Assembly (NCBI RefSeq): GCF_037975245.1 | Contig: NC_092565.1 | Coordinates: forward strand, 8,588,999-8,652,998 | DNA length: 64,000 nt | From: Apostichopus japonicus | Taxonomy: Eukaryota > Echinodermata > Holothuroidea > Aspidochirotida > Stichopodidae | Direction of reading: 5' to 3' | In this document: positions 39,401-51,400 of the stretch, piece by piece | Layout of the letters: each line of letters opens with the position of its first letter | Position numbering within the stretch: the first letter of the stretch is position 1 | The notes under the pieces: generated by a model | The model's input: only the letters and a program-made list of their open reading frames with translations | Told to the model about the DNA's origin: nothing | Database searches by the model: none | Position numbers and translations under genes: made by a program

Positions 39401-42400
39401 AATTGATCATTTGTAATTGATCATTGTATATCCATACAAAGTCTCTGAACAGCTCTATCTAGAATATATAAAAAAAAAAATGAGAAATGAAAGCAAATAT
39501 GTAACTAAACTGAAAGAATGCAAAAAGTTGGCACAAAAAAAGAAAATGCAAAAAACAAAAATAGATTAATGCTATGTGTAATCTGAAGCGAATCACTTCA
39601 GCAATGATTGAAATAAACTTCCTTAAAGGAAGCTTGTATTTGTCTCTATGGGATAAATACATAAAATTGATTCTATTATCTAATGAACGAAGAATATGAT
39701 GTAATATTATGTCGAAAATTGATGTTAATGCAGAGAATATTCATGATTTCTATTTATTGTGACTGGTAGGTAAGAGGGTGAACTCTGACCCTCCGTCAAG
39801 ACATTACAGGAACCACTCCCCCGAAAGCCGCACAACTCCTCAAACTAGAAGAAGAATGCTTCCAAATTCCCCGGGAAGCAGGCCTAAGTTTCCAGAGCCC
39901 GGGCGTGTCAGTGAGTGGCATGCATGATATTCTGCATGACATGTTTTACATGACTTGTCATCTAATCATGCTACGGTTTTAACACTGCTTGTAAAAACGT
40001 CAATTGTAAAAATGAAGCTCTCACTCAATTTAGGAGGAATGGTACTACATTCCAAGCAGAGTAACCTCGCTTACTCATACTTGCCACATATCTGCATACA
40101 ACAGCATGTTTTTGTTCTAAATCATCTATCTTCTTTGCCTGTTTATTTAACTTTTTTTCATCCATTTATGTAAGTTACTGCTGTGCTGCTGCACCCTGTC
40201 ACAACTGTTAATTTCAACCTTTCCTAATTAGCCTTAATTAAGAACCTAATAGAGACTAGTCACTACTCTTAACTATAGTTATAGATCAAAATAGGTGTGT
40301 TGAGACAATTATTTCACATTGTGAAAATATTGACATTGTGAAGTAAGGATGTGTTTATATTTTAAACACATGATCTATGTTTGAAATATCGCAGAACAGT
40401 GCCCACCAGCTCCATTTTCAAGATCTTGCACATGTCACATGTGGGTCATAGCTAGGTATTAAAAAGTTTTTTCAAAATTATTCTTCACTTCTTTCTGCGT
40501 TAGTCACAACCACATCTCAATGTCATATTTGATTACAAATGTAATGTGGTTCAAAATCTTCATTTGACTGGATTTAAAATAAAGCTTCCAGTTCTCATCT
40601 GAGTTTTTATGGGGCCAAACTGGTCTTTTACTGTACAGTGAGTGTTGCATCGAGGGTTCAAATTTGTACCTTTGTCTCTTACTTCATTTCCAATCAGTCT
40701 CTCAACTGGAAAAGGTCATACTGTTGAATTTGCATCCTCAAGGAACAGAAAAAAGTCTTAAAGGCATTGAAGACTCGCCTCAACCGCCTACCCCGCTCCG
40801 AAAAAGTTAACTTTCCGTTGCTTGCAAGTGAAGTTTTCTGCTTGTCGCTACAAAATGCAGACAGTAATGAAACGTGATACCTTGTTATCTTTAGCTGGAC
40901 CTGAGATGTTCATCGCTGTATCGTTTGTACACTGTGCTGTGGGTATTAACCGCGGCTGTATTTACTGACTGTACACTAATGTCTAATTACCGACGGTAGC
41001 AAGCTGTGTGTGTATTTTCTGGGATCGATGGTGGTGTCTAACACTTCTGTTACACCTCATTGGAAACTAGGTCAGATTACCGGCATTAGACGTTTCTTTT
41101 TGCGCGGGTCTTCACACCCTTTAAAGAAAAATCTAACCAGTGCAAAATTCAGTCTAACCATAGACAGTGTTGATACTTACATTCTCTGCACAGCTTTCCA
41201 CAAACTAAATTCAATGCAAGCTTCACGACAGCTTTAAACACTTTAAATTTAAGGCAAGTGTAAAGTTGGGATTTGTCTTTACAATCAAGTTAGCATTAAG
41301 ACTCAGTATTGATATCTTTTTTCTTCTTCTGAAAATGAAACCTTGGTTTCAATCTTCAATGATTATGGTAAGATTAGTTTCCTGTGACTCACTTATTAAA
41401 CTCTCTAGAACTCTGTTCTGAGGTAATTACTAATTTATTGACTTTTGAGTATGTCAAATTGAGTATGTCAAACATTGTGTGACTCATTATTAAGCTATCT
41501 ATCACAGACATTTCACTTTCACTAAAGTCTTTTTCTATGAGATAGTCATAAAGAGCTTCATTGTAACCTGCTAACGTCAGTTAAAAAGTGATTTCGTGTT
41601 CAACTTGTTGTATTAATCATCAGTGTATTAAAGTATGAATTGAATTGAAGTTCTGAACTGAAACAACGGCTCCAAATATTACACGTTCCAGAGTGGAGGA
41701 TTTTAAAGTATTTATGACCAATAAAATGTTAAGGTGTTGCAGAGTAAAGCTTCATCAAAGGCCTCATTTCAATCTCAGATTTGTTGGTAACAGATTCAGT
41801 CGCCATGAATTGTTTTAATTTAGGTTACACTTTTATGAGAGTTCAATGAACTACACAGTGCATTGAATGGCACTTTTCTATATATAGTGATATGTATATA
41901 TATAACTTGGCCTTTTATTCATACATTCTTACACAATGATACTATTGGAAAGGACAAAGATTAAAAGTATGAAAGGGTTAACTTGACCTCTCAAAAGTGC
42001 ATTCATTGTTATGTCGTTAGCTGGTTTTTGTCGTGCAGTTTGATGTATGCTTTATATCTCACAGCCCTGTTAACATCAGATAATTGAAGACATCCCCAGA
42101 ACAAGTACTCGTTGCTCCTCAAATTATACAAAATTAGATTTTAATGACATCATGGAATGCCAGGATGTAGGTGTTTAATGAATATTTCAAGGTACAGGTT
42201 TTGTGTTCCTGCTTGCCTGATGGAGTTTGTGTATATTTATCTGTATTATTCACGTTGACTTCAAATAGCTGGCAGGACAGAAATTGGAATTCCAAGGCTT
42301 GAATCATTCATTGTAGTGTATTTGGTACAAACCAGACCCCTCCTAGCATATTTCAAATTCATAGTTTGCTGATATTATAACAAATAGTTAACTGTTTTGA

Positions 42401-45400
42401 CTGACTCCCGCTGACCCCCTTACTTCCAGGTCATTGGCCATTTCCTTTTCCTTTTGAAAACACCAGTATACTTCAATTATCAGTAATTACTGATTTCATT
42501 AAATAATGGTATCAACTTAAATGAAACAAACCATTAATCATCCATTTCACCACTGGTGAATCAACAGCTTTTTTCTTCATTACAACATTTACTGGTTATT
42601 GAATAATCCCCTTAAATTTTTGTCAAAAGTTGTTTATAGTGTGGCAAACTGTTGTTACAGCGTAAGGTAGATTGATAATTGAAGCTCTGCAACCCTTAAA
42701 CTTCAATCGTTGTCTTGTTTGCTATGAAGTGAGTGGTAGATACATCACAGAGGATGTATAAGTCACACAAGACTCTTGTGCTTTAGTTAGCTGTATATTG
42801 AGTTCATGGCTACGTAGTAACTATACTGCCCAAAGAAATGAGCCACCAAGCAATCAAGCACAGTACTGCCTCATCACTTCTTACTATTCTAGTCACTGTC
42901 ACATCATCCTGCGATCCCATCCATCCCACAACCCCATCCATTCTACCCATCCACTGGAATCCCTAACCATCCCACATGCCCTTCTGCCATCCCATATATC
43001 CCACCCACTCAATTGCAATCCTTATCCATCCCCTACACACCCTATCCATCCCATCCACCACCTCCCCGCATTCCCATGTACCCACCCCTTCTCCACCTGC
43101 AAACCCTATCCATCCCACATGCCCTTCTGCTATTGTATCCATCCCACCCACCCCATTGCAACCCTTATCCATCCCATCCATCCCTCCCTGTCCATCCCAT
43201 CCACCCCCTCCCTGCATCTCCATGATTTCACCCCTCCCGTGCACCCACATGCATTCCACCCCTATACCTTATCCTCCACCATTGATCATTAATTTGATGC
43301 AACTCATTGTTGTCCATTTTCAAATTCATAATATTTGATTTTCATTGTGAACAAATGAAAGCAACATGTTGGATATACATTTCTTTCATGGTTTTCTCTT
43401 CATTGAACTTGCTTTGAACATGACACAATATATTGCTAGTGGTTGCATGAATGTTACACCTGCTGCTTAAAAGCAGTGAGAAATAATGTTGAATTAAAAA
43501 TTAGCTTAGAGCTACCACTTTTTAATAGCAGCCAAAACTATCAGAAATAAGAAATAATGCAATTATTATAAAAAATCAATGGATTTTCCAATGAAATATA
43601 TAAACATTGTATTAAATTTGTGGGACACAAAGTTGTCATTATTATAGGAAAGCACATATAACTTTATTTATAAGTGTTATACCTTGTTATAAGTGCCAAA
43701 TGGTTTTATCCTTATAGATGTAGTTATTAGAATGAGGTGTATCCGATTACTGTATGTGTAATATTGAATGTCTAGGTTCGGTATGGAAACTAATGCATAA
43801 AACCAATTGGCTTGTTTGAGAGTGAAAGCATGAGTCTAATCAGAAACTAGTCCGGACCTATAATAATGCCATTAAATAAGCTCTGGTTTAGAATTTCATT
43901 TTCATTGGTTAATTTTGGCTGGTAATAGTCTTTACTATTGCCTGCAGTGCCCTGAAGATGTCTGTATGAAATTTGAATATTAGACTTGACAGAGTATTAA
44001 TGGAAATGATGGGAAACTATCAGAATATGTTAACAGCTCCCCAAAGCCTTAGAAGTAGGTGAATGTTACATAAGCAAGAAGTTGTTGACAGACTTGTTTG
44101 TATCAGCTTGCTTAATAAGATACAAGCAAAGTAGATATAGTCAACATTTACTATGATTGTGAAGTTGACTACTTAAGCTAATGACCTGTATTCCCATTGG
44201 ACTTTAGTATCGATTAGTAAACAAGTACACCAAAATGATCACAAGCCGATGGAAGTTTCGTCATCTTTGAAACTAGTTAGATACTTAATCTTGCAAACCT
44301 GTAAAAGTTGTGAAACCTTCAAAACTTAAACGTAATTTACTACCATTTTCGGTGCCTTGTCGTCATTGAAAATAAATTTTGATATGTTCAGCTGAGTCTG
44401 CGTTTACAATACTCGGTTTTTAAAGAAGATTTCCTTGTCCTGTGTTGACTCTTAATTTAACTGAAACATGTTTAGCGTGTGTCTTAACAACATGTATTAC
44501 ATACACATTTGTTCTTCGGGGACTCTTACATCCACGGTTCCTTTAAACAACTCAATCTGCACTTTGAGTTTGATGGATGCCACTATGAATTAGCTCATTT
44601 AGTGCATTTAACTATAAATCCTCACTGTAGTTAACTCCAAAACTAACTGTTAAAACTGTGAATTACTCTCAATTCTATTTGCTAGTTGCTATGGATACGG
44701 TTGAATATTTGTAGATCAAAATCTCCCTTTTTTTTGTGTGCAGTTTTAGTTGGACAGTCTGTTCATCAGAGAGATTGTTGTTTGAACATTGTGTATGATA
44801 TCATGTCACTATGAGATACACAGTCACTAGATTGCTACAGTATGCAATGTAGTGGGTGATTATCCCATGGCTTCTCAGATCCGCCATTACCCATGCAGAA
44901 TGCAAATAAGATCAGGAAACATTTGTAGTGGGTGATTATCCTATGGCCTCTCAGACCCGCCATTACCCATGCATAATGCAAATAAGATCAGGAAACATTT
45001 GTAGTGGGTGATTATCCCATGGCTTCTCAGACCCGCCATTACCCTGGATGCATGCAGAATGCAAATAAGATCAAGAAACATTTGTAGTGGGTGATTATCC
45101 CATGGCTTCTCAGACCCACCATTACTCATGAATGCAAAATGCAAATAAGATCAGGACACATTTACACATTAAGAAAGCTGTTTTAGAGCGCTGTAGTCAA
45201 ATTTGCTATTCAGCTGACATTTCTCATTAATATTACCTATATATGTATGTATCAAATCACTTAATGGTTCATTTGATGAAACTGAAGATGAAGTTAGCCA
45301 TGTAATGATTAATGACCAACCTCAGCAAGGCTTGAGACTTTAATAAAGCATTCTGGTTCTCTGTAATAGTACTGTAGAGATTCTATGTAACATACTCTAT

Positions 45401-48400
45401 ATGTCTAACCACCTTCCCACAATCCACAATGTTATTCACAAAATGAGGCTTACATTTTCAATCTTTGGTTTTACCCAGAGTTGCAATACAATAAAAGCAT
45501 AAATGGTTCTAACATTTAGGCACAAAGTCAATGTGTGTACTGTGTAGCTGGCAAACTGGTCAATTTTCCTACAAAGAGATGTAGTTGATTTGTCTTCAGG
45601 ATACATGCATGTACATTAAGACATCATTGCTTTAGTCTGCATGTAAGTTACAATTTACATCATCTCGCTGCATGACATTAGCATTCCTGTTTATTTCTTT
45701 CCTTCATTTTTCTGTTTTGGTAATCATCATATTCTGTGCTTAATATTAGGCACAGAATAATGAATTCTCTTAGAGTATTAACTCTGATAAAGTGAGTAAC
45801 ATGATAATAACATCACCATCTTTCTTATTCTGTATCGTGTATTTAGTAATTTGACATCCACTCATTTTCAAAAGAGCATGTATCATTAACAAATATTATA
45901 AGGTAAATTCATCTTTGTTTTTTATTCTCTACCATTAAACATATCTTCGATCGTTAATAGATGGCAGAATGGCTTTCTTATAATGACAGTTGTGGTGTGG
46001 CTCTTGAAAGCTTCAAATTTGTGAGCTTGACATTATTGGGTAAAAGAACGTTGAATGGAATGTACTCTGCATTCTGCATTGTTCCATTGCGAGTGTCCAT
46101 TGTTCCATTTGGTGTGTGTGTGTTGTTACAGTTTCAACAGAACTTATGTCAAATGATATCAACAGTTGATCTCTGGTTCAACATCATCCTCAGTATGTAG
46201 CTGCATTCTGAACATATCCTCACAGGAGCAAGGGGCTCTGAGGGGAGGGGGGGGGATTGGTGCTTTTGATTAACCTTTGGAGTGGAACAGATCAGCTATA
46301 TGACTCTTGTCAGCATAAGGAAGCCATTCTCTGTATTATACTGTTGTAATAATGTAAACGCTTCAAGAAATTTAGCAAACCTTTTACTTGGATGGTGGCA
46401 AATATTGAAATATAAGTTTCTTCATTTATTATCTTGGCAGGGAAATATTTGTATGTGGGTCTTTGGGTGTCCATGCATGCATCCTTGGGTATTAAAATTC
46501 AGCTACAAAAGCATGGAAGTAGCCTTTATATCATGCGTATATGATATTTTGTGATGGACATTTATATGTTTATTTATACAGTGTTCAATCATAATAGCTC
46601 CATGGTTCAATTGACTGAGACTTGAAAGTAGGGTAATAGTAAAGTCCGTCGCATCAGACTGTATGGTTGTTTTAGTCATAGTTCTTGAATATATGGTAAA
46701 ACAAAAGTTCTCAATTGACATCAAAACAATTAATTGTTTCCTTATTACAATCATCAAACAGAGGATAACTATGACAGAACGGACCATGATGCGCCCATCA
46801 GACTACCTCCACCGCCACCTCCTGGACGGCACCCCCAAGAAGCAGCAAAACCAGACATGGCTAATGTTATTCAGACTCTACAGAGAGGACACAGGACAAG
46901 GCAATCTGAAACGGAATCAATACATGAAGACAAACTCAGGTTTGTAGTACCTACATGGGCAGTATATACTCCTTGTAATGTACCTACATGAGCAGTATAT
47001 ACTCCTTGTTACTTCATTAGTATCAGGTTTGTAGTACCTACATGAGCAGTATATACTCCTTGTTACTTCATTAGAATCAGGTTTGTAGTACCTACATGAA
47101 CAGTATATACTACTTGTTACTTTATTTGAATTAGGTTTGTAGTACCTACATGAGCAGTATATACTCCTTGTTACTTCATTAAATCAGGTTTGTAGTACCT
47201 ACATGAGCAGTATATACTCCTTGTTACTTCATTAAATCAGGTTTGTAGTACCTACATGAGCAGTATATACTCCTTGTTACTTCATTAGAATCAGGTTTGT
47301 AGTACCTACATGAGTAGTAAATTCTCTATGTAACTTTATTTGTATCGTGTTTTGTAGTACCTACATGAGCAGTATATACTCCTTGTTACTTCATTAGAAT
47401 CAGGTTTGTAGTACCTACATGAGCAGTTTATACTCCTTGTTAATTTATTTGTATCGTGTTTGTAGTACACACTTGAGCTGTATATACTCCTTGTTACTTC
47501 ATTAGAATCAGGTTTGTAGTACCTACATGAGCAGTAAATTTGCTATGTTACTTTATTTGTATTGTGTTTGTAGTACAAACTTGAGCTGTATTTACTCCTT
47601 GTTACTTCATTAGAATCAGGTTTGTAGTACCTACATGAGCAGTATATACTCCTTGTTACTTCATTAGAATCAGGTTTGTAGTACCTACATGAGCAGTAAA
47701 TTCTCTATGTTACTTTATTTGTATCGTGTTTGTAGTACAAACTTGAGCTGTATTTACTCCTTGTTACTTCATTAGAATCAGGTTTGTAGTACCTACATGA
47801 GCAGTATATACTCCTTGTTACTTCATTAGAATCAGGTTTGTAGTACCTACATGAGCAGTATATACTCCTTGTTACTTCATTAGAATCAGGTTTGTAGTAC
47901 CTACAGTACATGAGCAGTATATACTCCTTGTTACTTCATTAGAATCAGGTTTGTAGTACCTACATGAGCAGTATATACTCCTTGTTACTTCCTTAAAATC
48001 AGGTTAACTTCGTCCTTAATAGATAGAATTGATAGATTCCAGCAAGTGCTAACTCTTTAGGTGTCTATGCATACAGTATTGTTCTTCCATTATCTCTGTG
48101 TTAATTTCCGCTGCAATTTGTATCGCATAACGTTCTGTTGCTATTTTATGCACTTGACATGTTTCAACCCTTTTCTTTTTATAGTCGGCCTGCCCCAGAT
48201 GGCAATAGTTTCAGAGGTAACAAGTTTGTGGAGAGAACAAAGCCTCCTCCAATAGCTGTGAGTATCTCATTATTGGTGATAGGACTTAAATATCAATGTG
48301 TTTATCAATCCCACATTAGGAGTAGCTATCTCATTATTGGTGATAGAACATCACACTACATGTAAATATGTTTATCAACCCGCTGTAGGAGTGGTTATCA

Positions 48401-51400
48401 CAGTATTGGTGATGGGACTTAAACACCAATGTGATTATCAACCCACATTAGGAGTGGTTATCTCATTATTGATGATAGAACTTAAACACCAATGTGTTTA
48501 TCAACCTACAGTAGGAGTGGTTATCTCATTATTGATGATAGAACATCACAATATAGGTAAATATGTTTATCAACCCACAGTAGGGTTATCACAATATTGA
48601 TGATAGAACTTAAACACCAATGTGTTTATCAACCTATTGTAGGAGTGGTTATCTCATTGATGATAGAACTTAAACACCAATGTGATTATCAACCCACATT
48701 AGGAGTGATTATCTCATTATTGATGATAGAACTTAAACACCAATGTGTTTATCAACCTACAGTGGGAGTGGTTATCTCATTATTGATGATAGAACATCAC
48801 AATATAGGTAAATATGTTTATCAACCCACAGTAGGGGTGGTTATCACAATATTGATGATAGAACTTAAACACCAATGTGTTTATCAACCTATTGTAGGAG
48901 TGGTTATCTCATTATTGATGATAGAACTTAAACACCAATGTGTTTATCAACCCACATTATGACTGGTCATCTCATTATTGATGATAGAACTTACACAACA
49001 ATGTGTTTATCAATCTCAAATTAGGAGTAGCTATCTCATTATTGGTGATAGAACATCACAATATAGGTAAATATGTTTACCCACAGTAGGAGTGCATATC
49101 TCATTATTGATGATAGAACTTAAGCATCAATGTGTTTATCAACCTACATTAGGTGTGGCTATCTCATTACTGTTTGTAGAACATCACAATATAGGTAGAG
49201 TAGTTGTGTTTATCAACCTCCAATAGCAGTATCCTTAGGTTCACACAAGTCCAGGGTATGTTCCCAATTTATTTCATCATCTGAAGATATTTGCAAAGAT
49301 AATTCAAATTCCCAAATACATGTACTCTTTAAGTTATGCATTTTGTCTCACAGGTTTGTAGGGTTTGTGAAACCAAGAAGTGAACCATGATAGGCTAAAA
49401 ATGAATTTGTTTCTGCTGGTAGCATACTAGCCACTGCAGCGAAATATCAGATCAGATCTAACATGCAGTCCTTCCTCACCTCAGAACAATGTGTGGCTCA
49501 GCCATTTATCTCCAATAGTGCAATCACTAGTAAATCAGTTTGGACTGACTGACCATCTGGAGGTTCCATTTTTTGCTAAATGTTTCAAGGAATTGATTCC
49601 TCTTAGGTAGATTGTTTGCAGAGGCTAATTGAAGTTTTAATGGGGTTTGGAAAACAGAATCAGTTGAAAAGCAAGTTTTTTTAATGGAATAGAAATGGAA
49701 ATCAGGTGAATCTAATCCTAGTTTTATTTAAAGTGATCCTAGGAGACATCATGATTCTGTTGTTTTCCACCTTTTAAGTTGAATGGACATACTTTGTATA
49801 CAGTGTTATCTTGTAAAAGTACTGGTATAGCTGTTACCCATAGACCTGGCTTTGAAACCAGAAAAAAAAATTCTACAAGCCATAAAGGCAAGTAGCTGTA
49901 TTGAATTGCTAAATTAACATCAACTTTACATATGTATGTATATTTATATTTTTTAAATTGTCGGAGCAAACAGAGTTACAGAGTAAAGTAACCTTTTCGC
50001 ATTTTTGCATCTCGGTAGACGCCAAGACCCCCCCCAAAGCCCATTACCAAGCCCAAGCCAAATGATATCAAACCAATGACATTGCCCAAGGCCACAAAAC
50101 CCCAAGTGCCTGTAAAGGTAAGTGTCATCATTCTGTGACCTGATTTATAGTTTTCTTTTATGTCTCTTTGTTGGAAAATGCTTTGTTCCAGGTTAAGGTG
50201 CATACTAACCCATCATACTGAAGTATGTCTTTGTGAAAGGTTCCCCCTCAGCATAACTTAATATGATGCCATTATGCATTCCTTTGGATTCAAAGTCTAA
50301 GATTTACAATGGACAAATACCAGATTGAATTAAGGTCAAGTAAGGAGAAGTGGTAAATAGTGCAAATAAGGTTTGAATTAGCAAACAACTTTGAGCAGAG
50401 GAAATATAACTTACCATAAAGCTTTGTATATCCAGGCATCAAGATAACTCCAAACCCATTCAACACTACTGTGGTGGTGGCGCTACGTAACAATGATTTA
50501 GCATTGTATATTGTGCAGAGGATTCAGCATTGGGAATATCATCTTTAAATTGTTTCATTTGCTCTAGTTTAGTAGTCCCGGCTTGTGGATATTTTAATTG
50601 GTATTATGACAAATGCCTACAGCAATTACCCTCCCCAATATTAAAAAGGAACCCCAGGGTGTATGTGTCACAGAACATGATTGTAGTGTTCTGTAGTGTG
50701 TATGTGTCACAGCACCTGATTGTACTGTTTTGTAGTGTGTGTGTGTCACAGAATGTGATTGTACTGTTCTGTAATTGGGGTGTGTGTGTGTGTGTCACAG
50801 CATGTGATTGTAGTGTGTGTGTGTCACAGAACATGGTTGTACTGTGCTATATGGAGAGTATGTGTCACAGAACATGATTGCAGTGTTCTGTAGTGTGCAT
50901 TGTGTCACAGAACGTGATTGTACTGTGCTATTGGGTGTATGTGTCACAGAACGTGATTTTAGTGTTCTGTAGTGTGTTTGTGTCATGGAACATGATTGTT
51001 CTGTAGTGTGTGTGTCACAGCAAATGATTGTACTGTTCTGCAGTTTGTGTGTGTGTGTCACAGCAAATGATTGTAGTGTGTATGTGTCACAGAACATGAT
51101 TGTAGTGTTCTGTAGTGTATGTGTCACAGAACATGATTGTAGTGTTTTGTATTGTGAATGTGTCACAGAACATGATTGTAGTGTTCTGTAGTGTGTATGT
51201 GTCACAGAACATGATTGTAGTGTTCTGTAGTGTGTATGTGTAACAGAACATGATTGTAGTGTTCTGTAGTGTGTATGTGTAACAGAACATGATTGTAGTG
51301 TTCTATAGTGTGTATGTGTCACAGAACATGATTGTAGTGTTCTGTAGTGTGTATGTGTCACAGAACATGATTGTAGTGTTCTGTAGTGTGTATGTGTCAC

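Larger units (their letters stand above)
31196..39769 (+). other. SH3BP2 intron between coding exons 5 and 6 (8.6 kb)
   Basis: Carries five tandem arrays (31325-31825, 34630-34800, 35075-35570, 35650-35935, 38175-38730). 31826-34629, 35936-38174 and 38731-39769 contain no gene I can support, only short simple repeats and a long G run near 37944. Confidence 0.8.
39911..46761 (+). other. SH3BP2 intron between coding exons 6 and 7 (6.9 kb)
   Basis: Contains MITE copy 3 (40758-41124), a pyrimidine/C-rich low-complexity block (42895-43275) and a four-unit array (44845-45165). I found nothing in 41125-42894, 43276-44844 or 45166-46761. Confidence 0.8.

Noticed and set aside
42798-43338. 164- and 120-codon Pro/His/Ser-rich open frames
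   Set aside because: CCATCC-type low-complexity DNA is open in several overlapping frames at once; no gene-like start, splice or domain.
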